From NCBI GenBank assembly GCA_964249755.1, contig CAXUDB010000001.1, forward strand, positions 1,178,001-1,242,000: a stretch of 64,000 bases of DNA. Direction: 5' to 3'. This DNA is from Ilyomonas sp964249755 (lineage in GTDB: Bacteria; Bacteroidota; Bacteroidia; Chitinophagales; Chitinophagaceae). Below the pieces are notes generated by a model. That model was not told where the DNA came from, ran no database searches, and saw only the letters and a list, made by a program, of their open reading frames with translations. Shown here piece after piece: positions 8,137 to 17,479 of this stretch; the first letter of the stretch is position 1, and each line of letters opens with the position of its first letter. The position numbers and the translations under genes are program-made.

Positions 8137-9429
8137 CTATTGATTCATCAACCATTCTTTTATAGCTTCAAAAGAGGCTGGCATCCGGATACTCTTTTTC
8201 TCCAACAAAAACAACTCTTTCGCGCTGTCAGGAATAGCTAATTTTCTTCCAATGGCTTCTTCCACCACATCCGGAAATTTTACTGGATGTGCTGTTTCCA
8301 AAAGGATTCCTTTATGGTTGTTTTTTGATAGATAATCTTCCAACGCTTTATACGCCACCGCGCCATGCGGATCTAAAATATAGTTGTATTGCTGATACAC
8401 TTCTTTTATTGTTTGCTTCGTTGTTTCATCATCAACGGTTGCTGCACTAAACACTGTTTTTAAGGATGGCAATTCGTGTTTGAAGATTTGCAGGATGCGG
8501 ATAAAATTGCTTGGGTTGCCTACATCCATTGCGTTGGAAACCGTTGCTACAGCTGGCTTTGGTTCAAATAAACCATTTTCTAAATAACGATAGACAACAT
8601 CATTTGCATTTAATGCTGCTACAAAATGGGCTACCGGCAAGCCCGAAATATGAGCCAATATTCCTGCACAAATGTTTCCAAAATTTCCGCTGGGAACGCA
8701 AATCACCGGCGGCACCTCTTCCTTCCATTGTTGCAATGCAAAGAAATAATACAGCTGTTGCGGCAGCCACCGCGCCACATTGATTGAGTTAGCGGAAGTA
8801 AGCGATAGCTTGCCATTCAAATCGTCGTCAGCAAAAGCTCTTTTTACAATCGTTTGGCAATCATCAAAGGTTCCGTCAACTTCCAGTGCCGTAATGTTTT
8901 TGTCGCAGGTTGTTAATTGAAGTTCCTGCACCGGACTCACTTTTCCCGACGGATAAAGGATGACAACCTCTACGCCTTCCACACCCAGAAAGCCATTGGC
9001 AACGGCACCACCGGTATCGCCGGAAGTAGCCACCAAAACAGTAGTGGGCGTGTTTTTGTTCCGGTTAAAGTAGCTTAAGCAGCGGCTCATAAACCGCGCA
9101 CCTACATCTTTAAAAGCCAGCGTAGGTCCATGAAACAATTCAAGCGAAGCAATGTGTTGATTAATTGCAACCAAAGGAAAATCGAAGGATACTGTTTCAC
9201 TAATTATACGTTCTAACTCCTGCAACGGAAGACTGTCCTGTACATAAGGCTTCATTACTTCAACACCAATTTCTTCTTTGCTGTACTGCTTCAGATTTTT
9301 TATAAAATCGGGAAACAAAGCCGGAATGGTTTCAGGAAAATAAAGTCCTTTATCCGGTGCTTGTCCGCATTGCGTGGCTTCCGCAAACGATACAATGGCA
9401 GATTGATGATTGAGGCTGTAGTAATTCAT
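8137..9429 (-). CDS. thrC: Threonine synthase
   Basis: ThrC converts O-phospho-L-homoserine to L-threonine using pyridoxal phosphate. The 430-aa protein begins MNYYSLNH, carries the PLP-binding lysine in GPTLAFKDVG (K107), the phosphate loop SGDTGGAV and SANSINVARW, all typical of fold-type II threonine synthases. The frame extends 11 codons upstream (MHFSFCILHFQ), but those codons are a 7-bp-periodic low-complexity tract, so the ATG at 9429 is preferred. That tract (9434-9468) ends 4 nt from the start codon and must form the 5' leader. The homoserine kinase and aspartokinase genes that often accompany thrC are not adjacent. Confidence 0.95.
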   Translation of the reverse strand: MNYYSLNHQSAIVSFAEATQCGQAPDKGLYFPETIPALFPDFIKNLKQYSKEEIGVEVMKPYVQDSLPLQELERIISETVSFDFPLVAINQHIASLELFHGPTLAFKDVGARFMSRCLSYFNRNKNTPTTVLVATSGDTGGAVANGFLGVEGVEVVILYPSGKVSPVQELQLTTCDKNITALEVDGTFDDCQTIVKRAFADDDLNGKLSLTSANSINVARWLPQQLYYFFALQQWKEEVPPVICVPSGNFGNICAGILAHISGLPVAHFVAALNANDVVYRYLENGLFEPKPAVATVSNAMDVGNPSNFIRILQIFKHELPSLKTVFSAATVDDETTKQTIKEVYQQYNYILDPHGAVAYKALEDYLSKNNHKGILLETAHPVKFPDVVEEAIGRKLAIPDSAKELFLLEKKSIRMPASFEAIKEWLMNQ

Positions 9430-9433
9430 TTGG

Positions 9434-9468
9434 AAATGTAAGATGCAAAAAGAAAAATGCAAAACATT
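9434..9468. repeat. Heptad-periodic short repeat array abutting thrC
   Basis: Plus-strand heptads are AAATGTA, AGATGCA, AAAAGAA, AAATGCA and AAACATT: five diverged 7-bp units of an AAATGCA type. The array ends 4 nt from the thrC start codon and is pyrimidine-rich on the thrC coding strand, as is the array before hemJ. Confidence 0.6.
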
Positions 9469-9510
9469 GAACAGTTATTCAATTTTCAATAGAAAACGAT
9501 CAACTGATAA

Positions 9511-11346
9511 TTATTCAACCGTTACACTCTTGGCTAAATTGCGTGGTTTGTCCACATCAAAACCTTTGCTAACGCCAATGTAATAGGCAAGCAATTGCAT
9601 AGGAATTGCGCTCAACATCGGAGCTACAATTTCATCAGCTTCGGGCACGATAATCACATCATCCGCAATGCCGGGAATGCTAGTATCTCCTTCGGTAATT
9701 ACGGCAATCACTTTTCCTTTGCGCGCTTTTATTTCCTGCATGTTGGAGATGATTTTTTGATGATACACATCTTTAGTTGCAATAAAAACGACTGGTAAAC
9801 TATCATCTACTAATGCGATCGGACCATGTTTCATTTCGGCAGCGGGATAGCCTTCGGCGTGGATGTAAGAAATCTCTTTTAGCTTTAATGCGCCTTCCAA
9901 AGCAATGGGAAAATTGTAGCCACGACCCAGATATAAAAAGTCTCTTGCGTCCTTGTACTTGTCTGCTACTTCCTTGATGTGTTCCGTATCTTTTAACAAG
10001 CTTGCTACCTTCTCGGGAATCAGGGATAATTCATTGCAAAGCATGTCAAAGCGTTCTGCATCTAATGTGCCTTTTGCGAAGCCGATTTTCAGTGCAATCA
10101 TAGTCAATACAGCTAACTGAGCCGTAAAAGCTTTGGTGCTGGCAACACCAATTTCAGGACCCGCGTGTGTGTAAGCGCCCGCATGAGACAACCTTGCAAT
10201 GGAAGAACCGACTACGTTTACCACACCAATAATAATTGCGCCGTGCTCTTTCGCTTTCTCTATGGCAACTAGGGTGTCTGCTGTTTCGCCGCTTTGCGAT
10301 ACGGCAATGATTACATCGCCTTTGTGAACGATGGGATTGCGATAGCGAAACTCCGAAGCATACTCAACTTCTACCGGTATGCGGCAGGTTTCTTCAATGA
10401 TATATTCAGCTATTAAACCAGCATGCCAGCTGGTTCCGCAGGCAATGATGATGATGCGCCCTGCATTTATAATCTCATCCTTGTACTTATCAATGCCGCT
10501 CATCACGATCTTTTTATCTTTCGTATCCAGCCGCCCGCGCAGGCAGTCAAAAATGGTATCGGGCTGCTCGAAGATTTCCTTCAGCATGAAGTGTTCATAA
10601 CCACCCCGCTCTATTGCGGCCAACTCCATATTAAGCTTTGTGATGAAGGGAGTTTGCTTATCGTTACCGAGGTTTTTCAAGACCAATTCATCCGGCTTAA
10701 CAATAGCAATTTCATAATCGTTTACATACACCACTTCTTTGGTATATTCTATAATTGGCGAAGCATCGGAAGCCAGGAAATGCTCACTCTTACCAATGCC
10801 AATTACCAGCGGGCTTCCTTTGCGTGCCGCGATAATGGTTTCAGGCTCATCCTTGTCCAACACCAGAATACAATATGCGCCTACCACACGGCGCAATGCC
10901 GTGCGAATGGCTTCTTCAGTAGAGCATTGGCTGTTGACTTTTATATCTTCAATAAAGTTGATCAGCACTTCTGTATCGGTATCGCTTTTAAACGTGTAGC
11001 CTTTCTTAATCAACTCATTTTTTATAGCTGCATAGTTCTCAATAATGCCGTTGTGAATGATGGCTAAACTGCCGCTACGCGAAAGATGCGGATGCGCGTT
11101 GCGGTCGCTCGGCTCGCCGTGCGTTGCCCAGCGTGTATGACCGATGCCGATGTGGCTTTGCACATCTTTACCGATCACTTCGTTTTCCAGTTCGGCTACT
11201 TTGCCTTTTTTCTTATATACTTTCAATCCATCGTTCAGCAAAGCAACACCACTGCTATCGTAGCCGCGGTATTCCAATCGCTTCAAACCTTTGATAACAA
11301 CCGGATACGCCTCTCTTGGACCTACATAACCAACAATACCGCACAT
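9511..11346 (-). CDS. glmS: Glutamine--fructose-6-phosphate aminotransferase (isomerizing)
   Basis: GlmS makes glucosamine-6-phosphate from fructose-6-phosphate and glutamine, the entry step to UDP-GlcNAc. The 611-aa length is standard. Cys2, directly after the initiator Met (MCGIVGYVG), is the glutaminase nucleophile; HTRWATHGEP and HNGIIENY belong to the same N-terminal class II amidotransferase domain. Two SIS domains follow (CGTSWHAG, SQSGETADT), and the C-terminus ends KPRNLAKSVTVE, as in the family. It is transcribed alone: thrC starts 81 bp beyond its end and a GNAT gene diverges from its start. No glmS ribozyme was recognised. Confidence 0.97.
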   Translation of the reverse strand: MCGIVGYVGPREAYPVVIKGLKRLEYRGYDSSGVALLNDGLKVYKKKGKVAELENEVIGKDVQSHIGIGHTRWATHGEPSDRNAHPHLSRSGSLAIIHNGIIENYAAIKNELIKKGYTFKSDTDTEVLINFIEDIKVNSQCSTEEAIRTALRRVVGAYCILVLDKDEPETIIAARKGSPLVIGIGKSEHFLASDASPIIEYTKEVVYVNDYEIAIVKPDELVLKNLGNDKQTPFITKLNMELAAIERGGYEHFMLKEIFEQPDTIFDCLRGRLDTKDKKIVMSGIDKYKDEIINAGRIIIIACGTSWHAGLIAEYIIEETCRIPVEVEYASEFRYRNPIVHKGDVIIAVSQSGETADTLVAIEKAKEHGAIIIGVVNVVGSSIARLSHAGAYTHAGPEIGVASTKAFTAQLAVLTMIALKIGFAKGTLDAERFDMLCNELSLIPEKVASLLKDTEHIKEVADKYKDARDFLYLGRGYNFPIALEGALKLKEISYIHAEGYPAAEMKHGPIALVDDSLPVVFIATKDVYHQKIISNMQEIKARKGKVIAVITEGDTSIPGIADDVIIVPEADEIVAPMLSAIPMQLLAYYIGVSKGFDVDKPRNLAKSVTVE

Positions 11347-11405
11347 AATGATTTGGTTCTAAGTAATAGCAATTGTTTCCATTTTTGCAGAAACGAAACA
11401 AAAAT

Positions 11406-12008
11406 ATGGCTATTGATTTCAACTGCGCTAACGATTATACACTTGAAGACGAACGTGTATTATTGCGACCGTTAAGGGAAGATGATTATCCGCATCTGCT
11501 GCCCTTTGCTTTGCACGAGCCGCAACTTTGGAAATATTCGATTAAGAGTGGTGCCGGAGAAGAAGGTTTGAAGCAACTGATACAGGAAACTTTACAGGCG
11601 AGAAAAGAGGGAAAAGAATACCCGTTTATTGTGTGGGACAAAAAGGCGAAGCAGTATGCAGGCAGCACGCGTTTTTATGACATCCAATTGCCTTATCAAA
11701 CAGTGCAGCTCGGTTACACCTGGTATGGCGAAGCCTTCCAGCGAACGGGTTTGAACCGGCATTGTAAATATTTATTGTTATCATTTGCATTTGAAGAGTT
11801 AGATATGATTCGTGTTGAATTTCGCGCCGATGCTACCAATGATCGCAGTATCAACGCTATGAAGGCGATTGGATGTGTACCGGAAGGTGTTTTGCGAAGC
11901 CATGTGCCGCGACAGGACGGCAAACGCAGAGATAGTATTGTACTGAGTATTCTGCAAAGCGAATGGTTGGAAGGAGGAAAGGAAAGGTTGAGAGAGAAGA
12001 TGAAATAA
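11406..12008 (+). CDS. GNAT family N-acetyltransferase (RimJ/RimL-like)
   Basis: The 200-aa protein has the GNAT layout of the RimJ/RimL branch: an N-terminal LLRPLREDDYPHLL segment, a central GYTWYGEAFQRTGLNRHCKYLLLSFAFE stretch that includes the acetyl-CoA-binding turn, and the DATNDRSINAMKAIGCVPEGVLRSH motif typical of enzymes acting on protein N-termini or small molecules. The substrate cannot be told from sequence. I chose the ATG at 11406 rather than the upstream one because the first 11 codons lie in the glmS leader and are not conserved-looking. It is divergent from glmS, and its stop lies 4 bp from the convergent stop of the next gene. Confidence 0.9.
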   Translation: MAIDFNCANDYTLEDERVLLRPLREDDYPHLLPFALHEPQLWKYSIKSGAGEEGLKQLIQETLQARKEGKEYPFIVWDKKAKQYAGSTRFYDIQLPYQTVQLGYTWYGEAFQRTGLNRHCKYLLLSFAFEELDMIRVEFRADATNDRSINAMKAIGCVPEGVLRSHVPRQDGKRRDSIVLSILQSEWLEGGKERLREKMK

Positions 12009-12012
12009 GAAG

Positions 12013-13161
12013 TTACCGATAATAAAAAACTGGCTTTACTACTCCATATTTCTTTTCAAATTCCTGTTCAATCGTAGCATGAATTCTTCTCTCCGGAGGC
12101 ACTGGCACCTGTAGTTCGCTAAGGCTCCAACTGTTCACATTAATATAGGTATGCAAACCTTGAAACCCTTTTTTGGAGTAACTAAGATAAGTCCTTAATT
12201 CAGGAGGAACAGAGGCGGTATCAGCTATATAAATGAGAAGGTATGGACTGTTACCGGAATAAACACTGGAAGAAAAGTAGCGATCCCAATATCCTAACAT
12301 ACCGGCAATTGGCAGCAGCATCCAGGCAAAGCCAACAACGATATTACTTCCACGAAGCAGAAGAGAGAATAAAAAAACGCTATGATTCTGCAGGAAAAGA
12401 ATCCAGATAAAAGCTGCCATGGCTACATTCCAAGGAATAACGACAGCATTGAAGTGAATGCCAAGCGGACTTAAAAATACAAGAACAAACAAATGAATAC
12501 CCATCGGAAGCAATGCATAAAATTTATGTTGCTTAGGCAACAATAACAGTATGCCAGTGGCTGTTTCAATAAGAGGTACAATCAGTCCTGCATAGCGTAA
12601 TATACGACTACTATATACTGTTGACGGCAAGTGAAGAAACCTCACCAACACCAGCCGCAACCATACATTCTGTAAGAAGCCGCTGTTAATCTTTTGCAGC
12701 CCGCTGAAGAAATAAGTAGAAGCAAGAATGAGTATGATATTATTAATAGCAAATTTCGGTTTTTTGTGATTAATAAATACCGAAAAGAGAATAAACAAAA
12801 ATTGATACACCCAAGGTTGCCAGCGCAGTTGGTCGCCCAGCATTGAAAGAGTTTCTGTTAACAGCAAACACAGCAGCAGCCAGCGGTTGAGAGGTTTGAT
12901 GAGCAGCAGAAAAGTAATAACAAAAAACGAAGCCTGCAAAGCAATTTGTACAAACGAAGGAAGCGAAAGAAAAGGAATTGAAGGAAATGTATGATTAGGC
13001 AACCATAATTTGTAGCTTATAATTTTCATGATTGCCCAAGTAATCATCATCACTCTTATAATGATGGCTACGATGAAGGTTTCGCGATAGTCTCTATGGT
13101 GAAGTGGTATGATGAATACAAGATATAAATAAACAAAGTGGTTTGCAGTAAACGAATTCAC
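12013..13161 (-). CDS. Polytopic membrane protein of unknown function
   Basis: I do not recognise a named family. The 382-aa product has about eight to ten hydrophobic segments covering most of its length, followed by a soluble tail of about 70 residues ending KYGVVKPVFYYR. The segment STYFFSGLQKINSGFLQNVW, between two membrane spans, recalls the HTTM/vitamin-K-carboxylase-like and MauE/DoxX-like membrane families, but this is only resemblance. The longest frame starts with GTG at 13161, 12 bp after the glmM stop, which suggests co-transcription with glmM. An ATG at 13050 is an alternative start but would remove a membrane segment. No catalytic motif is evident. Confidence 0.7.
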   Translation of the reverse strand: MNSFTANHFVYLYLVFIIPLHHRDYRETFIVAIIIRVMMITWAIMKIISYKLWLPNHTFPSIPFLSLPSFVQIALQASFFVITFLLLIKPLNRWLLLCLLLTETLSMLGDQLRWQPWVYQFLFILFSVFINHKKPKFAINNIILILASTYFFSGLQKINSGFLQNVWLRLVLVRFLHLPSTVYSSRILRYAGLIVPLIETATGILLLLPKQHKFYALLPMGIHLFVLVFLSPLGIHFNAVVIPWNVAMAAFIWILFLQNHSVFLFSLLLRGSNIVVGFAWMLLPIAGMLGYWDRYFSSSVYSGNSPYLLIYIADTASVPPELRTYLSYSKKGFQGLHTYINVNSWSLSELQVPVPPERRIHATIEQEFEKKYGVVKPVFYYR

Positions 13162-13173
13162 GTTACCGGAACA

Positions 13174-14559
13174 CTAACTGATATTCTCCTTAATGTCCTC
13201 CATCAGCTTTTTAGCAATGTTGTTAGCCGTAGTTTCAAAATTGCTTTCTGCATAAATGCGAATAATAGGTTCTGTATTACTTGTGCGGAGATGCACCCAA
13301 TCAGTATCAAACTCTATCTTCAAACCATCATCGGTGTTGATGGGGTTGTTTTTGTATTTTTTTTGAATTTTTTGAAACACATCCGGCACGTTCACGTTTT
13401 GTTCCAGCTCTATTTTATTCTTCGAGATAAAATAATCGGGGTATTGCCGGCGCAGTTGCCGGGTGCTTCTGCCGCTCTTTGCCAGCAGACTTAAAAATAG
13501 CGCAATACCAATCAACGCATCTCTTCCATAATGTAAATCAGGAACAATGATGCCGCCATTTCCCTCGCCGCCAATTACGGCATTCACGGCTTTCATCTTT
13601 GTTACTACGTTCACTTCACCCACGGCGCTGGGATAATATTCGCCGCCATGTTTTAGTGTAATATCTTTCAGTGCGCGGGTAGAACTCATGTTGCTTACGG
13701 TGTTACCAGTGCGGTGCTGTAACACATAATCTGCTACCGCCACCAGCGTATATTCTTCACCGAACATAGTTCCATCTTCACACACAAAACAAAGCCTGTC
13801 CACATCAGGGTCAACGGCAATGCCAAGGTCGGCGCCCTGTCGGTTCACCTCTTTGGATAGCTCAGTAAGATGTTGGGGTAATGGCTCCGGGTTGTGTGCA
13901 AATCTGCCGTTTACTTCTTCGTTCAGTACAGTATAGTTAACAATGCCCAGTGCGTTTAACAAAAGTGGAACGGCTATAGAACCTGTACTATTAATGCCAT
14001 CAACTACAATCTTGAAATTGCGTTCTCTGATGGCTTCCAAATCTACCAATGGGTAAGAGATAACTGCATCAATATGCTTTTGCAAAAACGAATTGTCGGC
14101 TGATATGGCGCCCAACCTATCAACCCCAACAAAGCTAAAGCTCTCACTGGCAGCGAGGTCCAGCACCTGCTGTCCGTCTTCACTGCTAAGAAATTCTCCT
14201 TTGCTGTTTAATAATTTTAAAGCGTTCCATTCCTTTGCATTGTGGCTTGCCGTAATGATGATGCCACCAGCTGCGCCTTCCGACAATACTGCCATTTCAA
14301 TGGTAGGTGTGGTGCTGAGTCCGGCATCTATCACATTCAAACCGATTGAATTTAAAGTGCTCATTACGAGCTGCTGAACCATGCTTCCGCTGATGCGGGC
14401 ATCTCTTCCCACAACAATGATTTTGTGGGTTGGATTTTGGCCCAGTATCCAGCTTCCGTAGGCGGCTGTAAACTTCACAGTATCCAGTGGGCTCAGCGTT
14501 TCGCCTGGCTTGCCGCCAATGGTTCCCCGAATGCCGGATATGCTTTTAATTAAAGGCAT
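13174..14559 (-). CDS. glmM: Phosphoglucosamine mutase
   Basis: The 461-aa protein belongs to the alpha-D-phosphohexomutase family and most likely converts glucosamine-6-phosphate to glucosamine-1-phosphate. All four family motifs are visible: catalytic serine loop TASHNAKEWN (Ser105), metal loop DPDVDRL (about residue 250), sugar-binding loop GEGNGG, and the phosphate-binding RTSNTEPIIRIYAE near the C-terminus. The N-terminal SISGIRGTIGGKPG is typical of the Bacteroidota GlmM group. Phosphomannomutase/phosphoglucomutase activity is an alternative within the superfamily. glmS lies about 1.8 kb away, but a GNAT gene on the other strand lies between them, so they are not one operon. Confidence 0.92.
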   Translation of the reverse strand: MPLIKSISGIRGTIGGKPGETLSPLDTVKFTAAYGSWILGQNPTHKIIVVGRDARISGSMVQQLVMSTLNSIGLNVIDAGLSTTPTIEMAVLSEGAAGGIIITASHNAKEWNALKLLNSKGEFLSSEDGQQVLDLAASESFSFVGVDRLGAISADNSFLQKHIDAVISYPLVDLEAIRERNFKIVVDGINSTGSIAVPLLLNALGIVNYTVLNEEVNGRFAHNPEPLPQHLTELSKEVNRQGADLGIAVDPDVDRLCFVCEDGTMFGEEYTLVAVADYVLQHRTGNTVSNMSSTRALKDITLKHGGEYYPSAVGEVNVVTKMKAVNAVIGGEGNGGIIVPDLHYGRDALIGIALFLSLLAKSGRSTRQLRRQYPDYFISKNKIELEQNVNVPDVFQKIQKKYKNNPINTDDGLKIEFDTDWVHLRTSNTEPIIRIYAESNFETTANNIAKKLMEDIKENIS

Positions 14560-14983
14560 TTTTCAGTTTGCTTTAGTGACAAACATAACGCAAAAACGGG
14601 CGGCTGCAAAGTCTCGATCCTCTTGTTGCCGTTTATAACAACGGTTTGTCTTTTGCTACCGCGAAGGCGAGAGAAAGAGTAGGAGCAGAGTTAATCAGGA
14701 TGGTTTTCATCCATTTTTTCAGGTATAACTTTATTCGCGAAAAAAGTATTTATACCTGTTCAGAATGATGTTCCTTCTGCGTAAAGCCCTTTATCTTTTA
14801 TTATCTGCGGTGATAACATCTTGCAAAATTTAGCCACGCAAACGAGACACCATCCTATCTTCGCAACTCTCAAATAAACGGAGTAACTACCATCATTGTG
14901 CTGAACGGTTTATCATTACACAGTATCCCAGCCGGCATCCGGGCCGGTGTGGCAGCACATTTATACGTCATAATTTATACAGG
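14560..14983. other. Intergenic region upstream of the fadN-like gene
   Basis: This 424-bp divergent spacer has no supported gene. It holds a 9-bp inverted repeat (CAGGTATAA at 14720-14728 and TTATACCTG at 14750-14758) around a TTCGCGAA palindrome (14734-14741), and a TATCTTCG promoter-like box at 14856-14863. A short GC-rich hairpin (CCGGC/GCCGG) lies near 14932-14949, before the fadN-like start. Confidence 0.5.
14720..14758. promoter_or_regulatory. Candidate operator: 9-bp inverted repeat
   Basis: CAGGTATAA and TTATACCTG are perfect reverse complements separated by 21 bp that contain the palindrome TTCGCGAA. The element lies about 225 bp upstream of the beta-oxidation gene and about 160 bp from glmM. 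A two-site repressor operator is possible, but the regulator is not identifiable here. Confidence 0.3.
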
Positions 14984-17389
14984 ATGAAAAGAACGATTAA
15001 GAAGGTTGCCGTTCTCGGCAGCGGCATCATGGGTTCGCGTATTGCTTGTCATTTTGCCGGTATTGGCGTGCCGGTGTTGCTGCTGGATATGGTTCCCAAG
15101 GAAGCCGTAGAAACGGCTGATAAAAAAGCCCGGAACAAGCTGGTGAACGATGCATTGCAAGCTGCTTTAAAAAGCAATCCTTCGCCGGTGTATGACAGTA
15201 AAGTAATTACGCGGATTACTACCGGCAACTTTGATGATGATATGAAGGAGATTGCATCCTGCGATTGGATAATTGAGGTAGTGGTAGAACGGCTTGACAT
15301 CAAGAAAGCATTGTATGAAAAGGTAGAAGCATTTCGCAAGCCGGGAACACTGATTACTTCCAATACTTCCGGTATTCCTATCAACCTGTTATCGGAAGAA
15401 AGGAGCGAAGATTTTCAAATTCATTTTTGTGGCACGCACTTCTTTAATCCGCCACGCTACCTGAAGCTGCTTGAAATTATCCCAACGAAAAAAACGGATA
15501 AAAATGCAGTCGACTTTTTACTAAACTACGGTGATGTGTTTTTAGGCAAAACCACCGTGCTTGCTAAAGACACGCCTGCTTTTATTGCTAACCGGGTAGG
15601 TGTGTTTGGCATTATGAGCATCTTCAACAATATGCAGAAGCTGGGCTTAACAGTGGATGATATTGATGTATTAACAGGACCTATCATCGGGCGACCTAAA
15701 TCGGCCACTTTTCGCACCGCAGATATTGTGGGTATAGATACACTGGTGAAGGTTGCCAAAGGCGTTGCCGAGAATGCAACCGATGATGAAGCAAAAGATA
15801 TTTTTTCATTGCCTTCCTGGTTAGAAAAAGTAATTGAAAATAAATGGCTGGGTGATAAAACCGGCGGCGGTTTCTTTAAGAAAATAAAACTGCCGCTGAC
15901 GGAAGGAAGTCCCGAAGAAAGAAAAAGCGATACCGAGATTCAAACCTTGAATTTAGAGACATTAGAATATGTACCACGCAGCAAAAAGAAGTGGACAACG
16001 CTGGAAATGGCAAAGCCCATTGAAAATGTAAAAAAACGTTTTCCGCTGCTGCTGGGAGGCACCGACAAAGCAGCTGAATTTTACAGGCAAATGTTTTATT
16101 CTTTGTTTTCTTACGTTGCCAACCGCATCCCCGAAATCAGTGATGAGTTGTATCGCATAGACGACGCAATGATAGCTGGCTTTGGCTGGGAAGTAGGTGC
16201 CTTTGAAACCTGGGATGCATTAGGTGTTGTGGCTACTGCAAAAGCGATGAAAGAAGCCGGTTTTGGTATTGCTTCATGGGTAGAAGAAATGTTGTCGGCA
16301 GGTAATGTTTGCTTTTATAAAACAGAGAATGGTAGGCGGTTGTACTATGATATTGCTTCGCAATCTTACAAACCGGTTCCGGGCAGCGATGCATTCCTTG
16401 TTCCCGCTAACTTTAAAGACAAAACTGTTTGGAAAAATAGCAATGCAGGCTTATATGAGATTGGTGATGACGTAGTAGCCTTGCAGTGGAATACCAAGAT
16501 GAACAGCATTGGCAGTGAAGTACTGGAAGCTTTGAACAAAAGTATTGACCTTGCCGAGGCAAACTATAAGGGGTTGGTAATTGCGAACAACGGCGCCAAC
16601 TTTAGTGCAGGCGCCAATGTAGGTATGATTTTCATGTATGCTGCCGAAAGTGATTATGATGAGCTTGATTTTGCCATTCGCATGTTTCAGAAAACGATGA
16701 TGCGGGTGCGATATTCTTCGGTTCCGGTGGCGGTTGCACCACATGGGTTAGCCTTGGGCGGCGGTTGCGAAATGATGCTTCATGCCGATGCGGTTTGCGC
16801 TGCTGCTGAAACCTATGTTGGTTTGGTAGAAGCCGGCATTGGCGTAATACCCGGTGGTGGTGGCACGAAAGAGTTTGTGCTTCGCGCTGCCGATGAAATG
16901 CATGAAGACGAACCAGATACAATTACACTAAAAAATCGCTTTCTTACCATCGCCACTGCAAAGGTGGCTACCTCTGCTTTTGAAGCTTACAACTTAGGTA
17001 TCCTTCGCAGAGGACAGGATGATGTGATCATCAACGGCAACCGCCGCATTGCGGAAGCTAAAAAGAAAGTGCTGGAATTGAGCGATGCCGGCTATACAAT
17101 GCCGGTGCAACGTAAAGATATTAAAGTGCTGGGTCGTTCAGCATTGGGCGCTTTGTATGCCGGCATCAATGGTATGCAGCGTGCCGGTTATGCGTCGGAG
17201 CATGATGGCAAAGTGGCGCATAAACTGGCGTATGTAATGTGCGGCGGCGATTTGAGCGAGCCAAGCTTAGTGAGCGAGCAATATTTATTAGACCTCGAAA
17301 GAGAAGCTTTTTTGTCTCTTTGCGGAGAGCGGAAAACATTGGAACGAATGCAGTATCTGTTGAAGACAGGCAAGCCTTTGCGGAATTAA
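14984..17389 (+). CDS. 3-hydroxyacyl-CoA dehydrogenase / enoyl-CoA hydratase fusion (FadN-type)
   Basis: This 801-aa cytoplasmic protein should carry out the hydration and NAD-dependent oxidation steps of fatty-acid beta-oxidation. The dehydrogenase comes first, with the Rossmann motif GSGIMG at residues 12-17 and the C-terminal dehydrogenase domain to about 440. A crotonase domain follows, with NNGANFSAGANVG, the oxyanion loop GLALGGGCE (about 590) and a GGGGTKE stretch (about 625). This order matches Bacillus FadN rather than E. coli FadB, where the hydratase is N-terminal. Such genes usually sit beside a thiolase and an acyl-CoA dehydrogenase; neither is adjacent here. The ATG at 14984 follows AGG closely. 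Confidence 0.93.
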   Translation: MKRTIKKVAVLGSGIMGSRIACHFAGIGVPVLLLDMVPKEAVETADKKARNKLVNDALQAALKSNPSPVYDSKVITRITTGNFDDDMKEIASCDWIIEVVVERLDIKKALYEKVEAFRKPGTLITSNTSGIPINLLSEERSEDFQIHFCGTHFFNPPRYLKLLEIIPTKKTDKNAVDFLLNYGDVFLGKTTVLAKDTPAFIANRVGVFGIMSIFNNMQKLGLTVDDIDVLTGPIIGRPKSATFRTADIVGIDTLVKVAKGVAENATDDEAKDIFSLPSWLEKVIENKWLGDKTGGGFFKKIKLPLTEGSPEERKSDTEIQTLNLETLEYVPRSKKKWTTLEMAKPIENVKKRFPLLLGGTDKAAEFYRQMFYSLFSYVANRIPEISDELYRIDDAMIAGFGWEVGAFETWDALGVVATAKAMKEAGFGIASWVEEMLSAGNVCFYKTENGRRLYYDIASQSYKPVPGSDAFLVPANFKDKTVWKNSNAGLYEIGDDVVALQWNTKMNSIGSEVLEALNKSIDLAEANYKGLVIANNGANFSAGANVGMIFMYAAESDYDELDFAIRMFQKTMMRVRYSSVPVAVAPHGLALGGGCEMMLHADAVCAAAETYVGLVEAGIGVIPGGGGTKEFVLRAADEMHEDEPDTITLKNRFLTIATAKVATSAFEAYNLGILRRGQDDVIINGNRRIAEAKKKVLELSDAGYTMPVQRKDIKVLGRSALGALYAGINGMQRAGYASEHDGKVAHKLAYVMCGGDLSEPSLVSEQYLLDLEREAFLSLCGERKTLERMQYLLKTGKPLRN

Positions 17390-17426
17390 AACTGTCGGAG
17401 GAGATTGATACTGCATTCTTGGTTTA

Positions 17427-17462
17427 AGAGTTATATCAGACCATTATCTCTACTATAACTCT
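17427..17462. terminator. Hairpin between convergent fadN-like and M15 peptidase genes
   Basis: AGAGTTATA (17427-17435) and TATAACTCT (17454-17462) form a 9-bp perfect inverted repeat with an 18-nt loop between two convergent stop codons. There is no strong T-run, so it is a weak terminator candidate. Confidence 0.35.
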
Positions 17463-17479
17463 ATTAAACATTGGCATTA

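Noticed and set aside
10423..11067. Long plus-strand open frame antisense to glmS
   Set aside because: It is the shadow of a strongly conserved gene; the translation has no domain and reflects glmS codon bias.
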